DNA of 64,000 nucleotides from Rhizobium sp. CF122 (GCF_000282035.1 NZ_AKKA01000010.1:28508-92507), one strand, 5' to 3'. Numbered from the stretch's first letter, positions 16,122 to 25,873 are shown. Notes: a model not told the origin generated them from the letters alone. Made by a program: numbers and translations.

Positions 16122-16802
16122 TTAATCGGCGATTTGGGAAGCTGCCGACAGCAATTCTTCGGGATTGAGCGCCTGACACACATTTCGCCCCTCGTCTTCG
16201 ACCTCCGTGAAGCTCCAGCGCACCACACCTTCTCGATCGAGCAAGAAGTGACCGACAAGCTGCATATGTCCGGCCAGGCTTACTTGCCGATCGGCTTCTG
16301 TAATTTCGTACCCGTCCTTCTTGTTGAGAACGTCACCTGCTGTGGGCGGGGGCATCGGTTCGGGCAACTCCCCCGGTCGATCAACCCGCATTGCCATGAC
16401 CACGTCCATTCCAACCTTGTATGGCCAGTCGGTCTCATTGTGGGTGAACTTAAGGACGGGCAAGCCGAAGGCGCGATGCAAAGCCCGTTCCGGGTCGGAT
16501 GCGGCAAGAAGATTGGGTATCGGCTGGTAACGGAAATAGAGCCGTGCGCGTTCGACCGGGGTGCTTACAACCGCCAGGGATTCGATGCCTTTCTCGCGCA
16601 GGGCCGGGTTGAGCTGTGCCATCGCCGCGACATGGCGGCGGCAGAAAGGACAGTGCAGGCCCCGAAACAGACCGATCAATAACGGGCTGCGGCCGCGAAA
16701 GTCATCAAGTGCGATCTTCCCTTGGCGCGAAATCGCATCCAGCACAAAATTCGGGGCTTGGTCTCCCGGTTGCAACAAATGTTCGACATGGCACGCAGAC
16801 AT
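16122..16802 (-). CDS. Peroxiredoxin-like (AhpC/TSA-fold) protein
   Basis: 226 aa from ATG at 16802. This start is preferred over the longer upstream frame because GAGGAGG lies about 10 bases before it. The thioredoxin-fold features are LLQPGDQAPNFVLDAISRQG, then LLIGLFRGLHCPFCRRHVAA with a CPFC pair at the peroxidatic position, LREKGIESLAVVSTPVERAR and a VGHFLLDREGVVRWSFTEVE strand. Classic 2-Cys peroxiredoxins have TxxC at the active site; CxxC here is as in the peroxiredoxin-like FAM213/DUF899-type groups, so it may be a thiol reductase rather than a peroxidase. It stands alone. Confidence 0.75.
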   Translation of the reverse strand: MSACHVEHLLQPGDQAPNFVLDAISRQGKIALDDFRGRSPLLIGLFRGLHCPFCRRHVAAMAQLNPALREKGIESLAVVSTPVERARLYFRYQPIPNLLAASDPERALHRAFGLPVLKFTHNETDWPYKVGMDVVMAMRVDRPGELPEPMPPPTAGDVLNKKDGYEITEADRQVSLAGHMQLVGHFLLDREGVVRWSFTEVEDEGRNVCQALNPEELLSAASQIAD

Positions 16803-17383
16803 GGAAAACCTCCTCACCGCGGCGATCCGTCGAGAAAAGGCACCACGACAAGTGCTTTTGAAGTCGAGCCCGCGTTGGGCGCTGCCGAGGCTAAGATCAA
16901 GCGTTACAGGCCTGACCTCTCGCTTCGGCGTACCGCCAGGATCACCCCTGAGAATGGCCCCACATTGGCCCACGAGCAAGCGTTAAGCAGCGAAGCGTGA
17001 TCCAGCTCCGCGGGGCGACCGTTTGGATGGCGGCAGCCAACCGCAACGACCAAGATCGGGGCGAGAACCGACCTTACTGATCTGCGAAAATGACAACGAT
17101 CATTGTCCCCTGATGATTGATTGCTAACCCTGCCGTCGCAAAGCGATAGATGACGTCATCCTCTAAATTTCTAAATTGATGCGCTCAATCGCTATAACAC
17201 CCGCTGTCGTGATCGTGAGTCGCCAGAATTCACTTGCAGCCGCATTCCTCGACATACTCCACAATGTTTCTAGAGACGTTTTAGAAAAGCTTGCCGACCT
17301 CGATGCCTCATATTTCCTTTGAATCCCGATATCAGTGGCCCATAGTGCCTTTGCCGGTTGGACGCATCAGGGAGGAGGCGTGC
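16803..17383. other. Intergenic region with a possible operator
   Basis: No gene. GACAA at 17092-17096 and TTGTC at 17103-17107 form a 16-bp near-palindrome (two symmetric mismatches) between the divergent peroxiredoxin-like and methyltransferase genes. It could be an operator for either. Confidence 0.35.
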
Positions 17384-18229
17384 ATGTCAGCGAATCTCGA
17401 CGATATCCGTGACCAGCAACGAGAGACCTGGGACAAGTTTTCGGCCGGCTGGAAAAAATGGGACAGCTTGGTTCTGGGTTGGCTCGCACCGTTTGGTGAC
17501 ACCATGCTTCGGAGCGCAAATCTCTCGAACAGCTTTAGCGTGCTTGACGTAGCCGCTGGCACCGGCGAACCCGGCCTGACGGCGGCGGCGGCAATCCCCG
17601 ACGGTCATGTGACCGTAACCGATCTCTCGGAAAATATGCTGGCCGCAGCCGCCGAAAACGCAGCCAAACGTGGCCTCAAAAACTTCGAAACTCGGCTGTG
17701 CGATGCGGGAGCGTTGCCTTTTGCCGATGCCAGTTTCGACGCAGTCCTATGCCGGTTTGGGTTTATGTTCTTCCCGGATATCGCTACTGCCGCAAAGGAG
17801 ATGGCACGCGTTGCAAAGCCCGGTGCGCGAGTCTGCGCCGCAGTATGGAGCACCCCTGCCAAAAATCCATGGGCGACCACGATCATGGGCAGCATCGCCC
17901 GCCACGTGGACATGCCCTCGCCGCCACCCGGCTCTCCGGGTTTGTTCCGCTGCGCGCCGGAAGGCATGATGGTCGAGACCTTTAGAGAGGCGGGCCTTGT
18001 CGACGTCGCCGAGGAAGAGGTTTCGACGATGATGGTCCACGATACCCCGGAGCGCTACTGGGACTTCATGACTGAGATCGCTGCACCGGTCGTCGCTGGA
18101 CTATCCAGGGCCGATACGGCAACACGGGAGAAGATCCGTCGCGAGGTCCTGGAGCTAGCGCTGCAATTCGCCAGCGATGGCAAGGTTCACCTTCGCTCAA
18201 CTGCAACGGTAATCGTCGGCACGCGATAG
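17384..18229 (+). CDS. Class I SAM-dependent methyltransferase (UbiE/Methyltransf_11-like)
   Basis: 281 aa from ATG at 17384, with GGGAGGAGG 5 bases upstream. Motifs in order: SVLDVAAGTGEPGLTAAAAI (motif I, about residues 53-72), HVTVTDLSENMLAAAAENA (acidic ribose-binding region), CDAGALPFADASFDAVLCRF (motif II) and MARVAKPGARVCAAVWSTPA. This is the small-molecule methyltransferase pattern of the UbiE type. No pathway gene flanks it, so the substrate is open. The hairpin at 18260-18285 lies just downstream. Confidence 0.8.
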   Translation: MSANLDDIRDQQRETWDKFSAGWKKWDSLVLGWLAPFGDTMLRSANLSNSFSVLDVAAGTGEPGLTAAAAIPDGHVTVTDLSENMLAAAAENAAKRGLKNFETRLCDAGALPFADASFDAVLCRFGFMFFPDIATAAKEMARVAKPGARVCAAVWSTPAKNPWATTIMGSIARHVDMPSPPPGSPGLFRCAPEGMMVETFREAGLVDVAEEEVSTMMVHDTPERYWDFMTEIAAPVVAGLSRADTATREKIRREVLELALQFASDGKVHLRSTATVIVGTR

Positions 18230-18259
18230 CCTAGGGTGCTTTTCCTTTGCGACATCTTA

Positions 18260-18285
18260 TTGCTGAAAGGAACGAGTTTCAGCAA
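18260..18285 (+). terminator. Hairpin downstream of the methyltransferase gene
   Basis: TTGCTGAAA (18260-18268) pairs perfectly with TTTCAGCAA (18277-18285) around 8 nt, 30 bases after the stop. No T-run follows, so it may be a factor-dependent end or an mRNA 3' stabiliser. From 18286 to 18639 I see no gene. Confidence 0.4.
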
Positions 18286-18639
18286 CCAACAGAAGGTGTA
18301 AAGAGGCTACGTCACATTTTCCCAACCCGGCCCTGAACGTAGCGGTGAACCGTGGCGTTCCCGCTCCTGACGACGACTGGGACGCGGTCCGGGCTTCAGC
18401 CGGGCGGCCGTTCGGACCGTGAGCCCGGTGTCGGTCACCCCTTTTGGGGCTCAAAGTTCAAAGCCATTCAAGACCTGTCATACAGCTTTACCATGGATTT
18501 CGCGACCGTAGCGCGATGTTTGGAGTAACCCAATGCCCGCAGTGCATGGGCGATGATCTGCTTCGGAAAACGGTGATTCTTGTAGCTGACGGTCGGCTTT
18601 TCATGCTGCAGCAATTACAGACGTTAAGCTCCGAACAGC

Positions 18640-18975
18640 GTGACGCCGCCGCTAGAGGAGCGCGTACTGAATCAGGCTTACGCAATATCGACGGACAATT
18701 TGGAATCTTACGCGATCTTCATGGACACGCTAGTAGTCGTCATTCGAAGCGAAGTGGCTGAGGCTGAAGGTCGGCGCCGAGCCCGTCCCTTCTTGCTTGA
18801 GATCGGTCGTGACCTGCGAAGTCGACGGCGGTCTGCGAAGATCGGCGAGGCACTCACATTGAAGTCAGTCGTAAGCCCAAGCGCCTTGGGCATCATGACG
18901 AAATCGGAAAATGAAGCGCTGAAATGGCTGCGCGAACCGTTTCTCCACCACAGCTATCCTGACCCCACGCATTAA
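18640..18975 (+). CDS. Hypothetical protein (111 aa)
   Basis: Frame from GTG at 18640, starting MTPPLEERVLNQAYAISTDN. It is charged and helix-rich (AEGRRRARPFLLEIGRDLRS) and ends KSENEALKWLREPFLHHSYP. The stop lies inside the CtrA-like site upstream of bcsN. No ribosome-binding site is clear and no family is recognised; the start may lie in a damaged upstream part. Confidence 0.35.
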   Translation: MTPPLEERVLNQAYAISTDNLESYAIFMDTLVVVIRSEVAEAEGRRRARPFLLEIGRDLRSRRRSAKIGEALTLKSVVSPSALGIMTKSENEALKWLREPFLHHSYPDPTH

Positions 18976-18986
18976 CTTGGGGTTAA
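18972..18986. promoter_or_regulatory. CtrA-type binding site upstream of the cellulose operon
   Basis: TTAA at 18972-18975, seven bases, then TTAA (followed by CC) at 18983-18986 matches the TTAA-N7-TTAAC consensus of the alphaproteobacterial cell-cycle regulator CtrA exactly. It lies 93 bases upstream of the bcsN start. Consensus match is seen; control of cellulose synthesis by CtrA is inference. Confidence 0.5.
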
Positions 18987-19079
18987 CCATAAACGTCGTT
19001 TACCATGGGTGGCGGCCTCAAGGGTCGTTGATTCGGAAGTCCACCGCGAAACCATGCGCATGGATGTGAGGAAAGACGA

Positions 19080-20084
19080 TTGCGGCGACCCGAAACGTTC
19101 AGTTTGCTGAAGGCGTCATGCTTGGCATTGCTTTGCGGGCTCGTGGTCGGATGCCAGTCGTCGGGAAACGTCAGGCTCCCAAATATTCCCGAGACGGTAC
19201 CTGCAGAGCAGGCGCTGGCCTTGCCTCCGCCCGGTGGCCCCTCGATCGTCAGCGTCGTAGAGCACAAGCGCGGCAACGGCACCGAGCAGATGATTTCGCT
19301 CTACACGTCGTCTTCCGTATCCGGGCAGAATTTTCTCAAGGTGCAATTCCTCGGGGCATCAGGCTCCAATCCCGGTACCGGAAACGCCTCGTATCAAATG
19401 ATCAGCGAAAACGGGATAATCCGCGAGGCATTTGCCGCGGTTCCCGGCGTGCAAATGACGCGATCCACGACCTATCTGCAAAACAGCTATGGACCGTTCG
19501 GCTATGCCTCTGGCCAGAGTGGTTCAGGCGATACCTGTCTTTATGGCTGGCAGCAGATCCGTTCGAGCAGATCCGCTCATACGCAAGCGCGCAACTTCGG
19601 AATGATCCAGGTACGGTTGCGCCTCTGCGACGCGCGGGCAACCGAAAGACAGTTGCTCGGAATAATGTACGGCTACACGATCGTCGGGATGCTGGACGGA
19701 GAAATCTGGAATCCATTTGGATCTGTGCAGGGCATTGATCCGACGCTCGGGCGCCCCGGCAATGCGATTTATCCGGACGAGGGCGGCTACAGGAGCATGC
19801 CGATGGCCTTTGGCTATGAACCTGCCCGCCCGGAAATCCAATCCCGTGTCGTTCGCGTACGCAGCGTTCAGCCGAAAGCTGAGGAGGCGCCTGCGCAGTT
19901 ACCGCAGCCGACAGGTCCTCGCGTCCCGCTGCCGGACACGACGAGCGATTTGCCGCAACCAGGCATGTCAGCCGTGCCTTCGAACCAACAGCCGCAACCG
20001 AAAACCGCGACGGCGAGCGGCCTGGCGGTGCCGTCGCCAGATTGCATAGGGGATTCGGCCATGACGGCCGCGTGCCGAAGATAG
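19080..20084 (+). CDS. bcsN: Cellulose biosynthesis lipoprotein BcsN
   Basis: 334 aa from TTG at 19080, with GAGGAAAG 6 bases upstream. The N-terminus ends in a lipobox (ALLCGLVVGC), so the mature protein is a lipid-anchored envelope protein. The body (QMISLYTSSSVSGQNFLKVQ, YGWQQIRSSR, GYTIVGMLDGEIWNPFGSVQ) corresponds to BcsN, an accessory subunit confined to rhizobia and relatives whose gene precedes bcsA. The C-terminal 80 residues are proline-rich and probably unstructured. BcsN is the first gene of a four-to-five-gene operon for bacterial cellulose, used for attachment to roots and biofilm formation. Its exact step in synthesis is not established. Confidence 0.85.
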   Translation: MRRPETFSLLKASCLALLCGLVVGCQSSGNVRLPNIPETVPAEQALALPPPGGPSIVSVVEHKRGNGTEQMISLYTSSSVSGQNFLKVQFLGASGSNPGTGNASYQMISENGIIREAFAAVPGVQMTRSTTYLQNSYGPFGYASGQSGSGDTCLYGWQQIRSSRSAHTQARNFGMIQVRLRLCDARATERQLLGIMYGYTIVGMLDGEIWNPFGSVQGIDPTLGRPGNAIYPDEGGYRSMPMAFGYEPARPEIQSRVVRVRSVQPKAEEAPAQLPQPTGPRVPLPDTTSDLPQPGMSAVPSNQQPQPKTATASGLAVPSPDCIGDSAMTAACRR

Positions 20085-20142
20085 ACGTGAGAAGGCTGTA
20101 AGTGTTCCCAAGCACCCGGTCTGCATTGTCAAAGGGATGTTG

Positions 20143-22335
20143 ATGCATAAAGCCCGAAGCATCGTTACGTGGGCCATCGTTTCTCTGTGTGTGATCGCGC
20201 TGATCACACTGCCAGTGAACCTTCAGACCCAGCTGATTGCGAGCATTGTCGTTGTCGCTGTAATGGCGATCATCAAGGGGCTGAAGGCTGAAGGCACCTG
20301 GAGGCTGATTGCGCTTGCCTTCGGCACCTCCATTGTTCTTCGCTATGTCTACTGGCGCACGACCAGCACGCTGCCGCCGATCAATCAGCCAGAAAACTTC
20401 ATCCCCGGCCTGCTGCTCTATCTCGCGGAAATGTACAGCGTGGCGATGCTGGCGCTCAGCCTGTTCATTGTCGCTACGCCCCTACCTTCGCGCCCTTCGC
20501 GCGCGAGCAGGGAAGAACGCTTTCCCCATGTCGACGTGTTCGTTCCCTCCTACAATGAGGACTCGCACCTCCTGGCCAACACGCTGGCCGCCGCAAAGGC
20601 CATGGATTATCCCGCTGAGAGGCTGCATGTCTGGCTCCTGGACGATGGCGGCACGTTGCAGAAGCGCAATTCCAACAAGCTTCTCGAAGCCCAGGCAGCA
20701 GTGGCGCGCCACAACGAGCTCAAGAAACTCTGCGAGGATCTCGACGTACGCTACCTCACGCGCGACCGAAACGAGCATGCCAAGGCTGGCAACCTCAACA
20801 ACGGAATGAAGCATTCGCGCGGCGAGCTGATCGCCGTATTCGATGCCGACCACGCACCGGCCCGCGACTTCCTGCTCGAAACCGTCGGCTACTTCGACGA
20901 CGATCCGAAGCTGTTCCTTGTCCAGACACCGCATTTCTTCATCAACCCGGATCCCCTGGAACGAAATCTTCGAACCTTCGAGAGAATGCCGAGCGAGAAC
21001 GAGATGTTTTACGGCATCATCCAGCGCGGTCTCGACAAATGGAACGCAGCATTCTTCTGCGGCTCGGCCGCCGTCCTCAGCCGAAGGGCGCTGGAATCCC
21101 AGGGTGGCTTCAGCGGCATCAGCATCACCGAGGACTGCGAAACTGCCCTTGCGCTTCACGGCAACGGATGGAACAGCATCTACGTGGACAAGCCCCTGAT
21201 CGCTGGGCTGCAGCCAGCGACCTTTGCAAGCTTCATCGGCCAGCGCAGCCGATGGGCACAGGGAATGATGCAAATTCTGCGCTTCCGCTTCCCCTTGCTG
21301 AAGCGCGGTCTGACACTGCCGCAACGGCTTTGCTACATGTCGTCGACGCTCTTCTGGCTCTTCCCGTTTCCCCGCACGATCTTTCTGTTCGCGCCGCTTT
21401 TCTACCTCTTCTTCGATCTGGAGATCTTCACCGCATCAGGCGGCGAGTTCCTTGCCTATACGCTGGCATACATGCTCGTGAACCTGATGATGCAGAACTA
21501 CCTCTACGGATCTTTTCGCTGGCCGTGGATATCGGAACTCTACGAGTATGTTCAGACGGTTCACCTGCTCCCGGCAGTGGTCTCGGTCATGCTCAATCCG
21601 CGAAAGCCAACGTTCAAGGTTACGGCGAAGGACGAGTCGATCGCGCTCAGCCGTCTTTCGGAAATCAGCCGGCCGTTCTTCGTCATCTTTGCCGTACTGC
21701 TGATTGCTTTGCTGGTGACCATCTATCGTATCTATGCCGAGCCCTATAAGGCCGACGTGACCTTGGTTGTCGGCGGCTGGAACATCATCAACCTGATCAT
21801 GGCCGGCTGCGCCCTAGGCGTCGTTTCCGAACGTGGCGAGCGGGCCGCGTCTCGGCGCGTGCGCGTGAACCGTCGCTGCGAATTCGGGGTCAACGGTAAG
21901 TGGCACACGGCATCCGTCGAGGATGTCTCAGTACACGGCGCACGGCTGCATGTGTTCAACAAGCAGCTGGATCCGATGGTGATCGGCGCCGAGGGCGAGA
22001 TACGCTTCCAGCCTCACAGCGGCGCAAGCATCGAAACGCTGCCGCTCATCGTCCGCAATATCCAGCCTTCCGGCGAGATTTTGGCCGTTGGCTGCCAATA
22101 TAATCCGAAGAGCGCCCTCGATCACCGCCTGATCGCCGACCTGATGTTTGCGAATTCCGATCAGTGGACGCAGTTCCAGCAGGCGCGTCGCCACAACCCA
22201 GGTCTTATTCGCGGGACGATCTGGTTTCTCGGTCTATCGCTCTACCAGACAAGCCGCGGTCTCGTGTACCTTTTCCGCAGCATGCGGCCCGAACGCGAGC
22301 GGCAGAATCAGGTCGCGAAGGCAGGCAACTCATGA
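20143..22335 (+). CDS. bcsA: Cellulose synthase catalytic subunit BcsA (CelA)
   Basis: 730 aa from ATG at 20143; ATG at 20137 is also in frame but abuts the AAAGGG ribosome-binding site. Inner-membrane GT2 glycosyltransferase that polymerises UDP-glucose into beta-1,4-glucan. N-terminal membrane helices (about 10-60 and 90-115) precede the catalytic D,D,D,QxxRW set: LLDDGG, AVFDADHAPA, TEDCETAL and QRSRWAQGMM. Further helices follow, then a C-terminal PilZ domain with the c-di-GMP signature RRVRVNRRC and VEDVSVHGARL. The enzyme should therefore be activated by c-di-GMP. Its stop overlaps the bcsB start as ATGA. Length and motif set are complete. Confidence 0.95.
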   Translation: MHKARSIVTWAIVSLCVIALITLPVNLQTQLIASIVVVAVMAIIKGLKAEGTWRLIALAFGTSIVLRYVYWRTTSTLPPINQPENFIPGLLLYLAEMYSVAMLALSLFIVATPLPSRPSRASREERFPHVDVFVPSYNEDSHLLANTLAAAKAMDYPAERLHVWLLDDGGTLQKRNSNKLLEAQAAVARHNELKKLCEDLDVRYLTRDRNEHAKAGNLNNGMKHSRGELIAVFDADHAPARDFLLETVGYFDDDPKLFLVQTPHFFINPDPLERNLRTFERMPSENEMFYGIIQRGLDKWNAAFFCGSAAVLSRRALESQGGFSGISITEDCETALALHGNGWNSIYVDKPLIAGLQPATFASFIGQRSRWAQGMMQILRFRFPLLKRGLTLPQRLCYMSSTLFWLFPFPRTIFLFAPLFYLFFDLEIFTASGGEFLAYTLAYMLVNLMMQNYLYGSFRWPWISELYEYVQTVHLLPAVVSVMLNPRKPTFKVTAKDESIALSRLSEISRPFFVIFAVLLIALLVTIYRIYAEPYKADVTLVVGGWNIINLIMAGCALGVVSERGERAASRRVRVNRRCEFGVNGKWHTASVEDVSVHGARLHVFNKQLDPMVIGAEGEIRFQPHSGASIETLPLIVRNIQPSGEILAVGCQYNPKSALDHRLIADLMFANSDQWTQFQQARRHNPGLIRGTIWFLGLSLYQTSRGLVYLFRSMRPERERQNQVAKAGNS

Positions 22336-24827
22336 AGAAGATCACATCGATCTTTGCGTTTTTCCTCGCCGCTTGCGCGGTTGCCTATGCGCAAACGGCG
22401 CCTTTCGACATGTCGGGTGAGCGTGAGCAGGGCAGTACGCCGATGGTGCCGAGACTGACATTGCCGGCCACGCCAGCGCCGGCAGCGACACCGGTGGCCC
22501 CCGCGACGCCTGCCGCGCCCACCGCCCCTTTCTCCATGCCCCCCGCTTCACCGTCAGCCACGGCAACGCCACCATCGCAACCGCAGGCGCCAGCCGACGT
22601 TGCTCGACCGCAGCCTGCCCCACCAGTTGCCCCGGCGCAGGCGCAACGCCCTGCGCAACCGGCAATCCAGCGAGCTAGTCAAAGCTCAGTCCTGAGGTAT
22701 GTCATCCCTTTCGCGAAGTTTGGTCTCGATGGCGAGTATGATCGCAAGTCGTGGTCAATCTACATCACGCCAGAGCAGGCTGCCGCGCCAGCAAAGTTCA
22801 ACTTCTCCTATCAAAATGCTGTCGTCGTTGCCCCGGAGGCGTCGCAACTAACGGTTCTTCTGAACAGCCGGATCGTCGGCCAACAGCCGATCGCCTCATC
22901 AGACGCGCCATCGAACGTCTCCTTCGACGTGCCCGCGGGACTGCTGCAGCCGGGCGCGAATCTTCTGACATTCGAAGCCACCCAACGCCACCGCACCGAC
23001 TGCACGGTTCAATCGACCTATGAACTTTGGACGGACATTGACCCGGCAAAGACCTATCTGAGCTTTAGTGGGCAAGAGGCGGCTAGGTTTTCCAGTACAG
23101 ACGCCATTCGCGCGATCGGCGTCGATGAAACCGGCAAGACGCAGTTCAATTTCGTCGTGCCGGCGCTCGAGCAGCCGGGCACGACAAAGCCTCTCTTACG
23201 CCTTGCCCAGGGCCTCGCGGTCCTAAGCGGCATGCCGAACCAAACCTTCTCATTCACGCCTGACACGTTGCCGCAAGCGGGTGCGGGTCGTATGACTGTC
23301 GTCGTTGGAACGCCGGCCGAGCTTCAATCAGTGATTACGACGCCGCCGGCCGCGCAAGCGGCGCCGCTGGCCTCGTTCGTGACGGATCCGAAGTCTGGGG
23401 CACCCGTTCTTTTGATCAGCGGCCCCTCCTGGCCAGCAATCTCGTCCGCTATCGACACGATCGTTTCGACAACGGATCGCCCAGCGACGGCCGTTCGCGA
23501 CACGCTGGTAACCGAGCGTTGGAGCGCCCCGGATGCGCCACTCATTCTGTCGGCCGCGAACCTGACGTTTGCGCAGCTGGGCGTGGCGACGGCGGAGTTT
23601 TCGGGACGACGCTTCCGTACCAGTTTCAATATCGCCGTGCCGTCCGATTTCTACGCGAACGCCTATGGCGAAGCCACTGTACTGCTCGACGCGGCCTTTA
23701 CGCAGAATGTCCTGCCCGGCAGCCATATCGACATCTATGTGAACGGCAATATCGCTTCAACAGTGCCTATTTCGTCAACGGGTGGAGGCATATTCCGGCA
23801 TTTGCCCATTCGCGTGACGATGCGGCATTTCAGGCCGGGCCTGAACACGCTGTCGCTCGAAGCCATCCTGATGACGAAGGAGGACGAGGTCTGCGTGCCC
23901 GGCACGACGGCTGGCGCAGCACCGCGCTTTGCGCTCTTCGACACCAGTGAGCTTCACATTCCCGACTTTGCCCGGATCGGGCAGCGGCCGAATCTGGCCG
24001 GCCTATCTGGAACCGGCTATCCCTATAATCGTGCGACGCAGCCAACGCCCCTCTTCATCGACCGGATCGATAGCGATACGCTGTCAGCGGCTGCTACGCT
24101 GCTCGGACAAATGGCGATGGTTGCCGGCCGCCCGATCGACGTTGAGCCGGCTGCGACTCCGGGCGCCATCGGCGAGCGAGACGCCATTTTCATTGGATCG
24201 ATCTCGCAGATTCCGCCGGCGGTGCTGACGCAACTAAACATAGCGACGAGCAGTCAGGCCTCTTGGCGCCCACCCGCCGCGGCGCAATCAAACCAGACCG
24301 AGCGCACCGTGACCTTTGACGATTGGCGCTCGAGGGTTGGCGGCGGAGTATGGCGCGGGCAGATCACGTCATTTCAGGAGTGGCTTCGCCGCAACTTCGA
24401 CATTTCGCTGAGTTCGCTGCAGTTCGTGCCCGGGTCGGAAGAAGCCTTCACGCCCTCGAACGAGCACAGCTTCTTGATCGCTCAGGGCAAAAGCGCCGCC
24501 GGGGGATCGTCCTGGACCATCGTCACGGCTCCTTCCGCCAAGGACCTGCGCGAGGGCGCCGAGGCAGTTACCGCACAGGTCAACTGGCCGCAGGTCGCGG
24601 GTCATATCACCACCTATTCCAGCAAGACCGGCAAGGTCGAAAGCATCCCGGTCGGTCGCTTCGATTTCGTTGCCTCTCAGCCTTGGTCAATCTCAAATTA
24701 TCGCCTGATTGCTGCGAACTGGTTGTCTACGAACATCTTGTCCTACGCCTTCCTTCTGGTCGTCCTTTCGCTTCTGATCGGCACTGTCACGGCAGCCATG
24801 CTTTCCAGGCTGGGCAGGCGCGAATGA
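22332..24827 (+). CDS. bcsB: Cellulose synthase regulatory/periplasmic subunit BcsB (CelB)
   Basis: 831 aa from ATG at 22332, overlapping the bcsA stop by 4 bases; the longer frame upstream is an artefact. It has a signal peptide (ITSIFAFFLAACAVAYAQ), then a low-complexity Pro/Ala linker of about 90 residues (SPSATATPPSQPQAPADVAR). The carbohydrate-binding and flavodoxin-like repeats of BcsB follow (SVLRYVIPFAKFGLDGEYDR, VSFDVPAGLLQPGANLLTFE, HIDIYVNGNIASTVPISSTG, LRHFRPGLN-type repeats), and one C-terminal membrane anchor (ILSYAFLLVVLSLLIGTVTA). BcsB pairs with BcsA and guides the glucan through the periplasm. The Pro/Ala linker is longer than in enteric BcsB. Confidence 0.93.
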   Translation: MKKITSIFAFFLAACAVAYAQTAPFDMSGEREQGSTPMVPRLTLPATPAPAATPVAPATPAAPTAPFSMPPASPSATATPPSQPQAPADVARPQPAPPVAPAQAQRPAQPAIQRASQSSVLRYVIPFAKFGLDGEYDRKSWSIYITPEQAAAPAKFNFSYQNAVVVAPEASQLTVLLNSRIVGQQPIASSDAPSNVSFDVPAGLLQPGANLLTFEATQRHRTDCTVQSTYELWTDIDPAKTYLSFSGQEAARFSSTDAIRAIGVDETGKTQFNFVVPALEQPGTTKPLLRLAQGLAVLSGMPNQTFSFTPDTLPQAGAGRMTVVVGTPAELQSVITTPPAAQAAPLASFVTDPKSGAPVLLISGPSWPAISSAIDTIVSTTDRPATAVRDTLVTERWSAPDAPLILSAANLTFAQLGVATAEFSGRRFRTSFNIAVPSDFYANAYGEATVLLDAAFTQNVLPGSHIDIYVNGNIASTVPISSTGGGIFRHLPIRVTMRHFRPGLNTLSLEAILMTKEDEVCVPGTTAGAAPRFALFDTSELHIPDFARIGQRPNLAGLSGTGYPYNRATQPTPLFIDRIDSDTLSAAATLLGQMAMVAGRPIDVEPAATPGAIGERDAIFIGSISQIPPAVLTQLNIATSSQASWRPPAAAQSNQTERTVTFDDWRSRVGGGVWRGQITSFQEWLRRNFDISLSSLQFVPGSEEAFTPSNEHSFLIAQGKSAAGGSSWTIVTAPSAKDLREGAEAVTAQVNWPQVAGHITTYSSKTGKVESIPVGRFDFVASQPWSISNYRLIAANWLSTNILSYAFLLVVLSLLIGTVTAAMLSRLGRRE

Positions 24828-25873
24828 AGAGACTGTTGAAACTGATCTGCGCCGCAAGCTTTGCGGTTGCCGCCGCCTGCCAGTCCGCGCAGGCGCAAGG
24901 TCCGGGGATCAACCCGCAGGCATGGGGCGCCTATAAGGCGAAGTTCTTGGATGCCAGCGGCCGCATCGTCGATGATGCAAACGGCAATATCAGCCACAGC
25001 GAGGGCCAAGGGTATGGCCTGCTGCTTGCCTACCTTGCCAACAACCCCGCAGACTTCGAGCAGATATGGTACTTCACGCGCACTGAACTGTTGCTGCGCG
25101 ACGATGGCCTGGCGGCCTGGAAATGGGATCCCGCCGTTACGCCGCATGTCACCGATATCAACAACGCCTCGGACGGCGATCTCTTGATTGCCTATGCGCT
25201 GGCCCTTGCCGGGTCTGCCTGGAACAGAAGTGACTATATCGAGTCAGCCGCGAAGATGGCTCAGGCGCTTCTTTCGCATGTCGTGGTCAGTTCAGGCGGA
25301 CGCACGCTGCTGCTGCCTGGTGCCAGCGGTTTTGATTCTCCCGATCGCAAGGACGGCCCTATCATCAATCCCTCCTATTGGGTCTACGAGGCGATCCCGA
25401 TCATGGCGCTCCTGGCGCCGTCCAACGCCTGGCAGAAACTGTCGGATGACGGCCTGTCACTGTTGCAGTCGATGAAATTCGGGCCACGAAAGCTGCCCAG
25501 CGATTGGGTGAGCCTCAATCGCATGCCGGAGCCCGCCAAGGGCTTCGATGCCGAATTCGGATACAACAGCCTGCGCATACCGCTCTACCTCGTTCGCGCG
25601 GGAATTTCGGACAAGGCTCTGCTGACAAGATTGCGCCAGGGAATGACCGCGGAGGACGGCACTTTGGCGACGATCAGCCTTGCGTCCGGTAAGCCAAAGA
25701 CGCTGCTGTCGGACCCGGGTTATCGAATTGTTAACGATGTCGTGGCCTGTGTGACAGACGGAACGAAGCTGCCTGAGTCGTCGCAGCAGTTTGAGCCATC
25801 GCTCTACTATCCATCGACCCTTCATCTTCTTGGGTTGGCATTTGTCGGGGAGAAGCATCCGGAGTGTCTGTGA
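24824..25873 (+). CDS. bcsZ: GH8 endo-beta-1,4-glucanase (BcsZ/CelC)
   Basis: 349 aa from ATG at 24824 (ATGA overlap with bcsB). Signal peptide to about residue 24 (CQSAQAQ). GH8 catalytic residues are visible: the general acid in ISHSEGQGYGLLLAY (Glu60) and the ASDGDLLIAYALA motif (Asp117/119). PSYWVYEAIPIMALL and AEFGYNSLRIPLYL complete the (alpha/alpha)6-barrel pattern. In rhizobia the homologue CelC trims cellulose during synthesis and takes part in root-hair wall erosion at infection. It is a periplasmic enzyme required for normal microfibril formation. Next gene overlaps at GTGA. Confidence 0.93.
   Translation: MKRLLKLICAASFAVAAACQSAQAQGPGINPQAWGAYKAKFLDASGRIVDDANGNISHSEGQGYGLLLAYLANNPADFEQIWYFTRTELLLRDDGLAAWKWDPAVTPHVTDINNASDGDLLIAYALALAGSAWNRSDYIESAAKMAQALLSHVVVSSGGRTLLLPGASGFDSPDRKDGPIINPSYWVYEAIPIMALLAPSNAWQKLSDDGLSLLQSMKFGPRKLPSDWVSLNRMPEPAKGFDAEFGYNSLRIPLYLVRAGISDKALLTRLRQGMTAEDGTLATISLASGKPKTLLSDPGYRIVNDVVACVTDGTKLPESSQQFEPSLYYPSTLHLLGLAFVGEKHPECL

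Noticed and set aside
24323..24823. Long upstream extension of the bcsZ frame
   Set aside because: It overlaps bcsB out of frame; the signal peptide and ATGA overlap place the start at 24824.
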